Source: Paracoccaceae bacterium
GTDB taxonomy: Bacteria; Pseudomonadota; Alphaproteobacteria; Rhodobacterales; Rhodobacteraceae
Length of the DNA: 64,000 bases
Assembly: GCA_026706985.1 (NCBI GenBank)
Contig: JAPOXR010000021.1
Span: 27,359-91,358, forward strand
Direction: 5' to 3'
A program made the translations under genes and the position numbers. Positions 18,363 to 29,492 of this stretch are shown here, one piece after another. The notes beneath the pieces are model-generated. The model searched no databases, was not told the origin of the DNA, and worked only from the letters and a program-made list of their open reading frames with translations. How positions within the stretch are numbered: position 1 is the first letter of the stretch; each line of letters opens with the position of its first letter.

Positions 18363-19304
18363 ATGCAAATTGTGCAGGCATGTCACTCCTCTGAGGCGGG
18401 CAATCGCGGTGCCGCGGTTGCCATCGGCAATTTTGACGGTGTGCATGTCGGCCATCAATCGGTGATCCGATTGGCGCGGCAGCAGGCCGACCGGCTTGAT
18501 GCCCCGCTGGGCGTGCTGACTTTTGAGCCGCATCCGAGACAGTATTTCAATCCCACCGGAACACCGTTCCGGCTGATGAGTGCGGATGCCAAGGCCCGTC
18601 GACTGGCACGCATGGGAGTGGATATTCTTTACCAGCTTCCTTTTGATGACCGCCTCGCCGAACTATCCCACCAGGCCTTCGAAGCTGATATCCTCGTGCG
18701 CGGGCTTGGCATCAGCGGTGCCGTCGCCGGGGCGGATTTCCGCTATGGCAAGGATAGGGGCGGTACCGTCCATTCGCTTTCGGCGAGCGGCAAATCGCAT
18801 GGATTTGAAGTGGATATCGCACCCATCGCCGAAGCCGGGGACAAGGCGCTCTCCTCGTCGCGCATCCGGGCTGCGCTTACCGAGGGCGATGTCCGCATGG
18901 CCGCTGACATTCTCGGCCACTGGCACCGTATCGAGGGGCGTGTCACCCGCGGCGAAATGCGCGGAAGAGAATTGGGATTTCCCACCGCCAATATTGATCT
19001 ATCGGACCTGCATCCGCCGAAATTCGGCGTATATTCGGTTCAGACCGATATTCTAACCGGCACCGAGAAAGGACGCTACCCCGGTGTCGCATCCATCGGC
19101 GTTCGACCCACCTTCGGCGAGAATCCATTGAATCTGGAGGTGTTCCTGTTTGGGTTGGATGCGGAGATTTACGGCGAAGTCATTTCCGTTGCGCTGGTCG
19201 GGTTTCAGCGCCCGGAACTGGAATTCAGTGATGCCCAGGCTCTGATTGAACAAATGCGGCAGGACTGCGTTGAAGCAAAATCCATTCTCGAAAATCTGCA
19301 ATAG
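18363..19304 (+). CDS. ribF: Bifunctional riboflavin kinase / FAD synthetase
   Basis: 313 residues. It phosphorylates riboflavin to FMN and adenylylates FMN to FAD. The N-terminal FAD-synthetase domain has AIGNFDGVHVGHQSVI (near residue 23) with the nucleotidyl-transferase HxGH-like site, and ALSSSRIRAALTEGDV. The C-terminal riboflavin kinase domain starts GRVTRGEMRGRELGFPTANI (near residue 195) and has the YPGVASIGVRPTFGENPLNL block. Both halves are complete. It is followed within five bases by the YcgN-family gene. Confidence 0.96.
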   Translation: MQIVQACHSSEAGNRGAAVAIGNFDGVHVGHQSVIRLARQQADRLDAPLGVLTFEPHPRQYFNPTGTPFRLMSADAKARRLARMGVDILYQLPFDDRLAELSHQAFEADILVRGLGISGAVAGADFRYGKDRGGTVHSLSASGKSHGFEVDIAPIAEAGDKALSSSRIRAALTEGDVRMAADILGHWHRIEGRVTRGEMRGRELGFPTANIDLSDLHPPKFGVYSVQTDILTGTEKGRYPGVASIGVRPTFGENPLNLEVFLFGLDAEIYGEVISVALVGFQRPELEFSDAQALIEQMRQDCVEAKSILENLQ

Positions 19305-19308
19305 AGTT

Positions 19309-19806
19309 GTGGCGGCGCTCACCTCGTTATGGCAAGGCGGTCAGCCTGTTTCCGCCGAGGGTGGTTTGCGCGAAAAATTCTGGGAACGGCACAGGCTCGG
19401 CGAACTCACAGCCGACGAATGGGAAGCACTGTGTGACGGCTGCGGATTATGCTGCCTGCTGAAATACGAAACCGAGGGTGACACAAAGGTAACCTATACG
19501 AATGTCGCCTGTAAGCTGTTCGACTGCTCCAGCTGCCGTTGCCGGAATTATGAATTCCGCAAGGAAATCGTTCCCGACTGCGTGCGGTTGACACCGGAAA
19601 ATATTGACGAGGTGATTGACTGGATGCCATCGAGTTGCGCCTATCGGCTGATGCATGAGGGAAAGCCGTTATTTGACTGGCATCACTTGATTTCCGGCAG
19701 CAGCGAGTCTGTGCATGCTGCCGGGATTTCCGTGCAGGATCGCTGCATACCGGAATTCGAGATCAATACCGATGATCTTGAAAAATATGCGGTTGATTGG
19801 CGCTGA
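19309..19806 (+). CDS. YcgN/UPF0260 family cysteine-cluster protein
   Basis: 165 residues of a conserved proteobacterial family of unknown function. It begins KFWERHRLGELTADEWEALC, a hallmark of the family. A set of cysteines follows in CDGCGLCCLLKYE, ACKLFDCSSCRCRNY, DCVRLT and SSCAYR; such clusters could bind zinc or an iron-sulfur cluster. The start is uncertain: the GTG at 19309 lies just after the ribF stop and is used here, while TTG codons at 19246 or 19270 would overlap ribF. The stop overlaps the spacing of ltaE by one base. Confidence 0.85.
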   Translation: MAALTSLWQGGQPVSAEGGLREKFWERHRLGELTADEWEALCDGCGLCCLLKYETEGDTKVTYTNVACKLFDCSSCRCRNYEFRKEIVPDCVRLTPENIDEVIDWMPSSCAYRLMHEGKPLFDWHHLISGSSESVHAAGISVQDRCIPEFEINTDDLEKYAVDWR

Positions 19807-19807
19807 C

Positions 19808-20863
19808 ATGAATTTCGCATCAGACAATGCCGGCCCGGCCGCACCGGAGATCATGGATGCGGTTGTCCGCGCCAATCATGGCTACCAATCCTCTTACGGT
19901 GCCGACGGGGTCATGCAATCGGTCCGGAACCGCATCCGTGAGCGCTTTGAGGCACCGGATGCCGAAATCCACCTGGTCGCAACCGGGACGGCTGCCAATG
20001 CGCTGTGCCTGGCATGCCTCTGCCCGCCCTGGGGCACGGTATACTGCCACCGCAATTCGCATGTCGAGGAGGATGAGTGCGGCGCGCCGGAATTCTACAC
20101 CGGCGGCGCCAAGCTGACTCTGCTGGAAGGTGCGCATGCGAGAATTGATCCCGCCGGGCTGGATGCAGCCCTCCGTGATGCCGCCCCGGTCGGTGTGCAC
20201 AATGTTCAGAAGGGAGCGCTGACACTTACCAACGCGACCGAGAATGGAGCCGTCTACGATACAGGGCAGCTGCGGCAATTGACCGAATTGGCAGCTGCGC
20301 ATGAAATACCGGTGCATGTCGACGGCGCACGCTTTGCCAACGCCGTTGCCTATCTCGGCTGCAGTCCAGCCGAACTCTCGTGGAAGGCCGGCGTGAAAGC
20401 CCTGTCATTGGGCGGCACCAAGAACGGGCTGCTCGGTGTTGAAGCGGTTGTGCTTTTCGACCCCCGGCACAGCTGGGAATTTGAACTGCGCCGCAAACGC
20501 GGTGGCCACCTGTTCTCAAAGCACAGGTTCCTGTCGGCACAGATGGATGCCTATCTGGAGGGCGATCTATGGCTGAAACTGGCAGGCCACGCCAATGCGA
20601 CGGCCCGGTATCTCGGAGAGCAGATCAGCAGTTGCGAAAATACCGCGATCCTGCACCCGGTTGAAGCCAACATGGTTTTTGCCGAATGGCCGCGGCGACT
20701 GCACCAGGCTGCATATGAGCGGGGAGCCGGTTACTATCTTTGGCCGCACGCCCAGCAACTTGAGGGCGATCCCGACAAACTCCTGTCCGCCCGCCTAGTG
20801 TGCAATTGGTCGACTACCGAAAGCGAAGTCGACCGGTTCATAGAGATCCTGCGCCGAAACTGA
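19808..20863 (+). CDS. ltaE: Low-specificity L-threonine aldolase
   Basis: 351-residue PLP enzyme of fold type I. It splits threonine or allo-threonine to glycine and acetaldehyde. Markers: N-terminal NFASDNAGPAAPEIMDAV, LVATGTAANALCLACL, VHVDGARFANAVAYLG with the PLP-ring Asp, and SLGGTKNGLLG with the Schiff-base lysine. The ATG at 19808 begins directly at the conserved N-terminus, one base after the YcgN stop. It ends eight bases from the convergent isomerase gene. Confidence 0.92.
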   Translation: MNFASDNAGPAAPEIMDAVVRANHGYQSSYGADGVMQSVRNRIRERFEAPDAEIHLVATGTAANALCLACLCPPWGTVYCHRNSHVEEDECGAPEFYTGGAKLTLLEGAHARIDPAGLDAALRDAAPVGVHNVQKGALTLTNATENGAVYDTGQLRQLTELAAAHEIPVHVDGARFANAVAYLGCSPAELSWKAGVKALSLGGTKNGLLGVEAVVLFDPRHSWEFELRRKRGGHLFSKHRFLSAQMDAYLEGDLWLKLAGHANATARYLGEQISSCENTAILHPVEANMVFAEWPRRLHQAAYERGAGYYLWPHAQQLEGDPDKLLSARLVCNWSTTESEVDRFIEILRRN

Positions 20864-20871
20864 TCGCCGTC

Positions 20872-21471
20872 TCAGTCGATCTCACCGGCCAGCCATGCGT
20901 CAAGATGCGGCAGGCGGTCCTGGCCCCAGAACAGTTGCGATCCGACCAGATAGGCCGGTGCGCCGAACACCCCCCTTTCGTAAGCCTCTTCTGTATTCCG
21001 CTGAAATTCATCGGCCGCAGATGCATCACCCTGTCTGGCAATTTTCCCGGAAAAGCCGGCTTCGACGAGGCAGTCGGCAATCACATCCGGCTGCGCGATA
21101 TCACGTTCACCGGCCCAGCAGGCAGCAAGTAGGTTTCGTACCAATTGACCGGCATCACCATCCTGGCTGCGCGAGGCGGCAATAACTGCGTAGGACGCAG
21201 GCAGCGGATCGGTCGGCCAATGCGCCGGCGCAAGATTGATCCGCATGCCGTTCAACCGGGAAATCCGGACCAGATCCTGTAGCCGGTAGCGCTGCCGTGA
21301 CTCATGCCGGTCCTTCGGCGCCACACCGCCGGTTCTGCTGAAAATATTCATGATATCAAAGGGCTTGTAATTGAGCCCGGTATTCCGCCGGGCGGCAACC
21401 TGTTCGAGACCATCACTCGCCAGATAGGTGAAAGGCGACAGGACCGAGAAGAAATAATCGATTTGCGGCAT
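20872..21471 (-). CDS. 2-hydroxychromene-2-carboxylate isomerase-like DsbA-family protein
   Basis: 199 residues, thioredoxin fold of the kappa-class GST/HCCA isomerase group. It starts QIDYFFSVLSPFTYLASD, where the serine after Phe marks the glutathione site, and ends with the cis-proline segment FGAPAYLVGSQLFWGQDRL. HCCA isomerase acts in naphthalene breakdown, but most genomic relatives are glutathione-linked oxidoreductases of unknown substrate, and no aromatic-degradation gene lies near. ATG 21471 has AGGGA five bases upstream and is chosen over GTG 21495. Confidence 0.85.
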   Translation of the reverse strand: MPQIDYFFSVLSPFTYLASDGLEQVAARRNTGLNYKPFDIMNIFSRTGGVAPKDRHESRQRYRLQDLVRISRLNGMRINLAPAHWPTDPLPASYAVIAASRSQDGDAGQLVRNLLAACWAGERDIAQPDVIADCLVEAGFSGKIARQGDASAADEFQRNTEEAYERGVFGAPAYLVGSQLFWGQDRLPHLDAWLAGEID

Positions 21472-21794
21472 TGGGTTCCCTACTTGATCTGTCACCCGGA
21501 AGTGAACTCCAGGCGAATCATTTCCGACGGCGGCAGAATAACATCGTCTGCTTCCCTTTATCCTTCCTTCATTGAGGGAAATATGCGGAGTATTGATGCT
21601 TGGAATTCTCTACAGGCCAAACGCGGAACTCCTGCCCGGATTGTACAGGAAACACGGGTGGAGCCTGCCCGTTTCCGCAGCATCGGGAGTTGCTGTTTTC
21701 CGCCTTACCATATGGGAAACCGGAAGCGGAAATGGTAACAGGCACCGGAAAGACGCTCCGGTGATTCACTGAATCGGGAAATTCAGGTCAAGCG
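21472..21794. other. Intergenic stretch upstream of prs, no gene recognised
   Basis: 323 bases between divergent genes. A 51-codon plus-strand reading frame (21583-21738) shows no recognisable motif. CCGGAAAGACGCTCCGG near 21742-21765 can form a short hairpin in the likely prs leader. No tRNA or convincing promoter was found. Confidence 0.4.
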
Positions 21795-22805
21795 ATGCCT
21801 ACACAAGTCGAACCGAAGTTGATTTCCGGCAATGCCAACATTCCACTTTCCGCTGATATCGCCGGTTATATGTCAGGTCAGCGCGGGCACGAAATCTCAC
21901 TCGTCAATGCCAAGGTGGAACGGTTCAGCGATCAGGAAGTCTATGTCGAAGTGTATGAAAATGTCCGCGGCGAGGACATGTTCATCATCCAGCCGACCTC
22001 GAGTCCCGCCAATGATAATTTGATGGAGATCCTGATCATCGCGGATGCTCTGCGCCGGTCTTCGGCGGCGAGAATTACAGCGGTGATTCCCTATTTCGGA
22101 TATGCCCGGCAGGATCGCCGGACCAAGGCGCGGACACCGATTTCGGCGAAACTGGTTGCCAACCTGCTCACCCAGGCCGGCGTTTCAAGGGTGCTGACGA
22201 TGGATCTGCACTCGGCGCAGGTTCAGGGTTTTTTCGACATTCCTGTGGACAATCTCTACGCTTCGCCGATCTTTTCGCTCGATATCCGGACACGATTCGA
22301 CTGCGAACCCGAGGACATCGTCGTGCTGTCGCCGGATGCCGGAGGCGTGGCCCGGGCGCGTGAATTGGCTAAACGCATCGACGCCGGATTGGCAATTGTC
22401 GATAAACGCCGTGTCGCCGCGGGTGAAGTGGCTGAAATGACTGTCATCGGCGATGTCAAAAACCAGATCTGTGTCATCGTCGACGATATCTGCGATACCG
22501 CCGGTACCCTGTGCAAAGCGGCGAAAGTGGTGCTGGCAAGCGGTGCCAGGGAGGTGCATGCCTATGTGACGCATGGCGTTGTCTCCGGCAGTGCCCTTGA
22601 CCATATTCAGAACTCGGTTCTCAAAAGCGTGGTGATGACGGATTCGATCATGCCGACAGAAGCGGTCAAAGGATCGAAAAAGATCCGGATTATTCCGACC
22701 GCCCCGCTCTTCGCCCAGGCAATCCTGAATATCGCCAATGGAACATCGATCTCGTCGCTGTTCGAAGCCAAGACGCTGGATTGGCTTTATGCACGTCTGC
22801 CCTGA
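21795..22805 (+). CDS. prs: Ribose-phosphate pyrophosphokinase
   Basis: 336 residues. It makes PRPP from ribose-5-phosphate and ATP for nucleotides, histidine, tryptophan and NAD. Conserved blocks: FSDQEVYVEVYENVRGEDMF, then IPYFGYARQDRRTKARTPIS, the pyrophosphate-binding DLHSAQVQGFFDIPVDNLYA with its His, VVLSPDAGGVARARELAKRI, and the PRPP loop VIVDDICDTAGTL. It is full length and typical. It converges with atpC across a 9-base gap that holds a 16-base palindrome (22806-22821, CCGCTGAATTCAGCGG), which might act as a weak bidirectional structure; there is no T run. Confidence 0.96.
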   Translation: MPTQVEPKLISGNANIPLSADIAGYMSGQRGHEISLVNAKVERFSDQEVYVEVYENVRGEDMFIIQPTSSPANDNLMEILIIADALRRSSAARITAVIPYFGYARQDRRTKARTPISAKLVANLLTQAGVSRVLTMDLHSAQVQGFFDIPVDNLYASPIFSLDIRTRFDCEPEDIVVLSPDAGGVARARELAKRIDAGLAIVDKRRVAAGEVAEMTVIGDVKNQICVIVDDICDTAGTLCKAAKVVLASGAREVHAYVTHGVVSGSALDHIQNSVLKSVVMTDSIMPTEAVKGSKKIRIIPTAPLFAQAILNIANGTSISSLFEAKTLDWLYARLP

Positions 22806-22814
22806 CCGCTGAAT

Positions 22815-23213
22815 TCAGCGGGTGATCTCGCTGCGGAGTGACTTCATGCAGGCAAGTCTGGTTTCGGCGATATCGCGGGCGGCACCCTCAGTCTCACTCA
22901 CCCGCTTCTCGGCATCGCTCACGAATCCGTCGATAAGTTCATCGGTGATTTCATCCCCAGCGTAGGCCTTTTCGGCGAGCACCGTTGTCGCCTCCGCGGA
23001 AACTTCGACAAAACCTCCGGTCACGACGAATTCCCTGGTGCCGCTATGCGACTTCACGCGCAGCAATCCGGGTTTCAGAGTGGTGATCAGGGCGGCATGA
23101 TCGCGCATCGCCGTCATATCGCCTTCCGATGCCGGAAGATCGACCGCGTCGGCCTCTTCCGAAGCCAGCACCCGTTCCGGGGAAACCAACTCAAAGCGGA
23201 ACTCCTCGGTCAT
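22815..23213 (-). CDS. atpC: F1 ATP synthase epsilon subunit
   Basis: 132 residues. Epsilon links the rotor to F1 and regulates hydrolysis. The N-terminal beta domain has FELVSPERVLASEEADAVDL and SEGDMTAMRDHAALITTLKPG, which are typical; FVVTGGFVEVS follows, and a short helical C-terminus ends it. It is the last gene of the atpHAGDC operon, 14 bases after atpD. Confidence 0.95.
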   Translation of the reverse strand: MTEEFRFELVSPERVLASEEADAVDLPASEGDMTAMRDHAALITTLKPGLLRVKSHSGTREFVVTGGFVEVSAEATTVLAEKAYAGDEITDELIDGFVSDAEKRVSETEGAARDIAETRLACMKSLRSEITR

Positions 23214-23227
23214 CCACGTTGCTCCGC

Positions 23228-24676
<1,449 letters not shown>

Positions 24677-25549
24677 TCACAGCGCCTCAGCGCCTGAGAT
24701 AATTTCAATGAGTTCCTTGGTGATCGCCGCCTGCCGTGAACGGTTATAAACAATCGTCAGCTTGTCGATCATGTCGCCGGCATTGCGGGTCGCATTGTCC
24801 ATTGCCGACATGCGTGCACCCTGTTCGGAAGCGGCATTTTCCAGCAATGCGGAAAAAACCTGGTTCGACACGGCCTTCGGCAGCAACTCGTCCAGTATGT
24901 CAGCCTCCGCCGGTTCAAAATTATAAAATCTCCGGTCCCCGCCCGCCGCCTCTTCAAATTGCAGCGGAATCAGCTGTCTCGCTGTCGGCTCCTGCGAGAT
25001 CACCGATTTGAAACGGCTGAAAAAGATCACCGCAACATCAAATTCGCCGGTTGCGAACATGTCCCGCACCTGAGCCGCTATCGCTTCCGCGGCCTCGCTG
25101 CCGACCCTCCGATGTCCGGACAGATCAACATGCCCGACGAAAGCCTCCTCAAACTCCCTCTTGAGCTGTTCCCGCCCCTTTTTGCCGATGGTGAGGATCT
25201 TGACGGTCTTTCCTTCTTTGATCAGCTCCCGGGCCCGCGCCTTAACCATGCGGATGATGGAGGAATTGAATCCGCCGCACAGCCCGCGCTCGGCGGTCGC
25301 CGCGATCAGGAGATAAGTATCGCTCTTTCCGGTTCCGGCCAGCATGGCCGGTGCCGAGGGTGAATCCTGTGCCGAAGCTGCAAGCCCGGACATGACATTC
25401 GCCAGCCGTTCCGAATAGGGGCGCGCATTTTCGGCCGCTTCCTGCGCCCGCCGCAGTTTGGCAGCCGCCACCATCTGCATCGCCTTAGTGATCTTGCGCG
25501 TCGATTTGACGCTTTCGATCCGGATCTTGAGATCCTTGAGGCTAGGCAT
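24677..25549 (-). CDS. atpG: F1 ATP synthase gamma subunit
   Basis: 290 residues, the central rotor stalk. It starts [20 protein letters not shown], typical of the N-terminal helix, followed by [14 protein letters not shown]. The C-terminal helix has [20 protein letters not shown] and [19 protein letters not shown], the usual end. The globular part between includes [12 protein letters not shown]. It is 23 bases after atpA. Confidence 0.97.
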   Translation of the reverse strand: MPSLKDLKIRIESVKSTRKITKAMQMVAAAKLRRAQEAAENARPYSERLANVMSGLAASAQDSPSAPAMLAGTGKSDTYLLIAATAERGLCGGFNSSIIRMVKARARELIKEGKTVKILTIGKKGREQLKREFEEAFVGHVDLSGHRRVGSEAAEAIAAQVRDMFATGEFDVAVIFFSRFKSVISQEPTARQLIPLQFEEAAGGDRRFYNFEPAEADILDELLPKAVSNQVFSALLENAASEQGARMSAMDNATRNAGDMIDKLTIVYNRSRQAAITKELIEIISGAEAL

Positions 25550-25572
25550 CTCCGGAACTCCGCTTTACGTGA

Positions 25573-27111
25573 TCAGGCAAAGCTCTCGGCATAGCTGCTG
25601 ACCGCCCCGCGGATCGTCTCCGCAAGCTCGCCGTCAACCTTGCGGTCATTGTCGGTGATATCCTGCAGCAATTCTTCGTGGTTCGATCGCAGATGCGCAA
25701 TCAACCCCTCCTCGAAACACACCACATCACCGACATCGATCCGGTCCAGAAATCCCTGTGTGCCGGAATAAATCACGCAAACGATTTCGGCATTGGTCAA
25801 TGGTGAATACTGCTTCTGTTTCATCAATTCGGTGAGGCGCGCGCCCCGGTTCAGCAAGCGCTGTGTCGCTGCATCCAGATCCGAACCGAACTGGGCGAAT
25901 GCCGCCATTTCACGATATTGAGCCAGTTCCAGCTTAACGGTTCCGGCGACCGATTTCATTGCCGATGTCTGGGCTGAGGATCCAACCCTGGAGACGCTCA
26001 GGCCGGTATTCACCGCCGGCCTGATACCCTGGTAAAAGAGCTCGGTTTCCAGGAAGATCTGGCCATCGGTTATTGAGATCACATTCGTCGGTATGTAAGC
26101 CGACAGATCGCCGGCCTGGGTCTCAATGATCGGCAGTGCCGTCAGCGAACCGCTGCCATTGTCCTCATTCAGCTTGGCGGCACGTTCCAGCAGCCGCGAA
26201 TGCAGGTAGAACACATCACCCGGATAGGCTTCACGGCCCGGTGGGCGGCGCAGCAGCAAAGACATCTGGCGGTATGCGACCGCCTGCTTTGACAAATCAT
26301 CATAGATGATCAGCGCGTGCCGGCCATTGTCGCGGAAATACTCAGCCATCGCTGTTGCCGCGTACGGGGCAAGGAACTGCATCGGAGCCGGGTCCGATGC
26401 GGTTGCCGCAACGATGATTGAATAGTCCAACGAGCCGTTCTCTTCGAGTTTACGCACCAGCTGCGCCACAGTTGAGCGTTTCTGGCCGATAGCCACATAC
26501 ACACAGTAAAGCTTCCTGGATTCGTCATCACCGGCGGCTTCATTATAGGATCTTTGGTTAAGGATGGTATCCAGTGCCAGAGCCGTCTTTCCGGTCTGCC
26601 GGTCGCCGATAATCAACTCCCGCTGACCGCGGCCGATAGGAATCATGGCATCGACGGATTTCAACCCGGTCGCCATCGGCTCATGCACCGACCGGCGGGG
26701 AATGATTCCCGGTGCCTTCACATCCGCGACCGATCGTTCAGTGGATTGTATCGGACCCTTATTGTCGATCGGATTGCCAAGCGCATCGACGACCCGTCCC
26801 AACAACTGATCACCCACCGGCACATCAACGATTGCCTCGGTGCGCTTCACCCGGTCGCCCTCGCGGATATTTCTGTCGTCACCGAAGATCACGACCCCGA
26901 CATTGTCAGCTTCCAAATTCAGCGCCATGCCGCGGATGCCGCCGGGGAATTCCACCATCTCGCCCGCCTGGACATTGTCCAGCCCGAACACCCGTGCGAT
27001 GCCGTCACCGACGCTGAGAACCCGTCCGACCTCCGCAACTTCGGCCTCCTGGCCGAAATTCTTGATTTGATCCTTTAGAATCGCGGAGATTTCCGCCGCT
27101 TGGATGTTCAT
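25573..27111 (-). CDS. atpA: F1 ATP synthase alpha subunit
   Basis: 512 residues, the non-catalytic nucleotide-binding subunit. Walker A is [18 protein letters not shown] (near residue 170). The regulatory arginine region [19 protein letters not shown] and the [18 protein letters not shown] and [19 protein letters not shown] blocks are all intact. The ATG at 27111 directly abuts the atpH stop. No F0 genes (atpB, atpE, atpF) are in the window, as usual in alphaproteobacteria where they form a separate operon. Confidence 0.98.
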   Translation of the reverse strand: MNIQAAEISAILKDQIKNFGQEAEVAEVGRVLSVGDGIARVFGLDNVQAGEMVEFPGGIRGMALNLEADNVGVVIFGDDRNIREGDRVKRTEAIVDVPVGDQLLGRVVDALGNPIDNKGPIQSTERSVADVKAPGIIPRRSVHEPMATGLKSVDAMIPIGRGQRELIIGDRQTGKTALALDTILNQRSYNEAAGDDESRKLYCVYVAIGQKRSTVAQLVRKLEENGSLDYSIIVAATASDPAPMQFLAPYAATAMAEYFRDNGRHALIIYDDLSKQAVAYRQMSLLLRRPPGREAYPGDVFYLHSRLLERAAKLNEDNGSGSLTALPIIETQAGDLSAYIPTNVISITDGQIFLETELFYQGIRPAVNTGLSVSRVGSSAQTSAMKSVAGTVKLELAQYREMAAFAQFGSDLDAATQRLLNRGARLTELMKQKQYSPLTNAEIVCVIYSGTQGFLDRIDVGDVVCFEEGLIAHLRSNHEELLQDITDNDRKVDGELAETIRGAVSSYAESFA

Positions 27112-27672
27112 TTATCCGACCTCTCTCAACGCATTCCTGAGATTCGAAAGTTTGGTTTTCACCGTGGCGTCGACAAGCCTGGAGCCGAGTTTAGCCGAAA
27201 CGCCTCCGATAACGCCGGCATCAACCGTGATCTCAAACCTGATATCCCGACCCGATGCCCGGCGCAGCGTTTCCTTCAGCCCGGCAAGTTCGTCCCCACT
27301 CAATTCTTCGGCAGCCACGACTTCCGCGGTGATGATGCCGCGGTGATCATCGAGCAACGCCTCGAGCCGGTCGAGCATGCCCGGCAGGACAAACAACCGC
27401 CGCTTGCTGGCCATCAGAGCCAATGTGTTGCTCATCAGCACGCCGAGTTCAGCCCGGCGGGCGATCGCCGAAACCGCCGACTGCATTTCGTCGCGGGAAT
27501 AGATCGGCGAAGCGATCAAGGCTCTGAAATCGCCGCCTGTCGACAGAATTCCCCGCAACACCGCGATGTCGCTGTCGAGCGAATCCAGGCTTCCGGAATC
27601 CTTCGCGAGTTCAAACAGCGCGGTGGCATACCGCGACGCGATTCCGGCGGAGATGGTCACATTATTTGTCAA
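27112..27672 (-). CDS. atpH: F1 ATP synthase delta subunit
   Basis: 186 residues, joins F1 to the peripheral stalk. Typical N-terminal helical domain with IASRYATALFELAKDSGSL and the C-terminal ITVDAGVIGGVSAKLGSRLV block before KLSNLRNALREVG. First gene of the operon. The start is ambiguous: TTG at 27672 is used, and a GTG four codons later is equally possible. In many alphaproteobacteria priA sits directly upstream; here priA is about 19 kb away together with fsa, DUF484 and xerC. Confidence 0.94.
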   Translation of the reverse strand: MTNNVTISAGIASRYATALFELAKDSGSLDSLDSDIAVLRGILSTGGDFRALIASPIYSRDEMQSAVSAIARRAELGVLMSNTLALMASKRRLFVLPGMLDRLEALLDDHRGIITAEVVAAEELSGDELAGLKETLRRASGRDIRFEITVDAGVIGGVSAKLGSRLVDATVKTKLSNLRNALREVG

Positions 27673-27793
27673 ACCTGGGCTCCCGGTTCAGTCCGCCGCA
27701 AGGGTTTTCGGCCAATTGTCTGCTGCGGAAGGCCGCATAATATTTCAACTGTCGATTGGCAAGCCGCATTGTACGCGGACTCCCGCCTCGCCG

Positions 27794-28558
27794 CTATGCC
27801 GCATCGCGGCCGGAGACCGGCTTGGCACCCGGTGCGGTTATGCCTTCGAGTGCCCGCAATCCACTTGCGACGGCCTCGGTCAGGGGAGGTCTATGCATCT
27901 GGAACACCCGTTTTTGGGCTTCCAGCAACAGCACTCCGCCGGCAAATCTGAGCCGGGCGTTGCTACCGAGTTTTTCGATAACGGATGCACCCGCCAGCCA
28001 GAAGCCCCTGCCGCTCGGCGGTGCGAACAGAGCTGCCCGGATATTCAACACGCCGAACCGGCGTTTTCCGAGGAAATTCTGCAATTGTCCGGAAGTGAAT
28101 GGCCTGCCGAATCCGAATGGCGTCGCGTCACCCTTCGCCCACAGGCCGGCACGGTTGGGCACGATGATCAGGACTTTCCCTTCCGGCGCCAGCACGCGCC
28201 AGCACTCATCCAACAATCCCCCCGGATTGGCGCCGGTCTCAAGCCCGTGCAGCATGACTATCCTGTCCGCATACCCCGTCGGCAGCGGCCAATCGGTTTC
28301 GTGGGTCAGAACCGATGTGTTGGATTTGCCGTCGGGCCAACGGACAACACCGTGGCGCGCCGGCATCAAATTCACCAGCCCCGCCGCATTGCCGACGGCA
28401 TATTGCAGGACCGGCGGCGCAAACCCGTATCCGACGACGGTCAGGCCGCGCAGACTGTCCCAGATTTCAGCGGTTTTTTCCGCCAGCAACTGACCCGCGT
28501 AAATTCCAAGCCGGTTTTTTCGATAAAAATCGCGAATTTCTTCCGCATCAAGATGCAT
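27794..28558 (-). CDS. SAM-dependent methyltransferase, class I
   Basis: 254 residues. A Methyltransf_11-like core is visible: LTVVGYGFAPPVLQYAVG for the glycine-rich SAM loop, where the motif is degenerate, DRIVMLHGLETGANPGGLLD and ECWRVLAPEGKVLIIVPNR. It is an uncharacterised family often divergent from gloB in alphaproteobacteria, as it is here with 63 bases between. The substrate cannot be told. Because the GxGxG loop is imperfect, catalytic activity is not assured. It is downstream of the ATP synthase operon's start on the opposite side and not part of it. Confidence 0.75.
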   Translation of the reverse strand: MHLDAEEIRDFYRKNRLGIYAGQLLAEKTAEIWDSLRGLTVVGYGFAPPVLQYAVGNAAGLVNLMPARHGVVRWPDGKSNTSVLTHETDWPLPTGYADRIVMLHGLETGANPGGLLDECWRVLAPEGKVLIIVPNRAGLWAKGDATPFGFGRPFTSGQLQNFLGKRRFGVLNIRAALFAPPSGRGFWLAGASVIEKLGSNARLRFAGGVLLLEAQKRVFQMHRPPLTEAVASGLRALEGITAPGAKPVSGRDAA

Positions 28559-28621
28559 TGTGCCGCCGCCTCGGATAATCCGGCATATCTATAGGTCAAA
28601 ACCGGGAAGGAAAGTAGACGC

Positions 28622-29383
28622 ATGACCCCAGAGCTTGTGACAGTGCCCTGTTTATCGGACAATTACGCCTATCTCCTGCACAATCCAGGCAATGGCGAGA
28701 CCGCAGTCGTGGATGCCCCCGAGGCCGGACCGATTGCCGCCGAACTGCGGCGGCGCGGCTGGAATGCCGACTTGATACTGATCACCCATCACCATGATGA
28801 CCATATCGATGGCGTCGGGGAACTGCGCGCGGAATTCGGCGCCAAAGTGATCGGTGCCGCCGCCGACGCGCACCGGCTCCCGAAGCTCGATCAACAGGTC
28901 AGCGAGGGGGATTGCCTGCGCTTATGCGGTACCAGCGCCCAGGTGTTGGATGTCTCCGGTCACACCGTCGGGCATATCGCCTATGTCATGCCGGGGATGG
29001 CGTTCACGGCTGATTCGCTGATGGCACTCGGTTGCGGACGGGTGTTCGAGGGTACGGCGCCGATGATGTGGAACAGCCTGTGCAAACTCGCCGCCCTGCC
29101 GGCGGATACGCTGATATGCTCCGGACATGAATACACATCGGCCAATGCCCGGTTCGCACTTTCGATCGAAGCCGACAATGAGGCGCTTATCGCCAGGGCC
29201 GAAGATGTGCGGCGGGCGGTGGCGGCGGGGATCCCGACCGTGCCGTCGAAACTTTCGCTGGAACTGGCCACCAACCCCTTTCTGCGGGCAAACCTTCCAT
29301 TAATGAAGGCGAAAATCGGCATGCCGGGGGCGGGTGATGCCGAAGCATTCGCTGAAATCCGGGCGCGCAAGGATCGGTTCTGA
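28622..29383 (+). CDS. gloB: Hydroxyacylglutathione hydrolase (glyoxalase II)
   Basis: 253 residues, metallo-beta-lactamase fold. It hydrolyses S-lactoylglutathione to lactate and glutathione in methylglyoxal removal. The metal-binding motif is ITHHHDDHIDGVGEL (near residue 58), with VSGHTVGHIAYVMP giving the next His, FTADSLMALGCGRVFEG the bridging Asp, and CSGHEYTSANARFAL the last His and glutathione contact. Length and blocks are complete. It starts at the ATG at 28622. Confidence 0.95.
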   Translation: MTPELVTVPCLSDNYAYLLHNPGNGETAVVDAPEAGPIAAELRRRGWNADLILITHHHDDHIDGVGELRAEFGAKVIGAAADAHRLPKLDQQVSEGDCLRLCGTSAQVLDVSGHTVGHIAYVMPGMAFTADSLMALGCGRVFEGTAPMMWNSLCKLAALPADTLICSGHEYTSANARFALSIEADNEALIARAEDVRRAVAAGIPTVPSKLSLELATNPFLRANLPLMKAKIGMPGAGDAEAFAEIRARKDRF

Positions 29384-29492
29384 CAGTTGTCCGGATTTCG
29401 CCCAACTTGAAGCGGATCCCACTGTCACCTATATTCAACGGGTTATCCGGCGGGTGCGGTGCCACCCGCGTCGTTGCAGGTGGGGAGTGACA

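Noticed and set aside
22806..22821. Terminator between prs and atpC
   Set aside because: Only a short palindrome (CCGCTGAATTCAGCGG) without a T run; kept as a note, not as a terminator.
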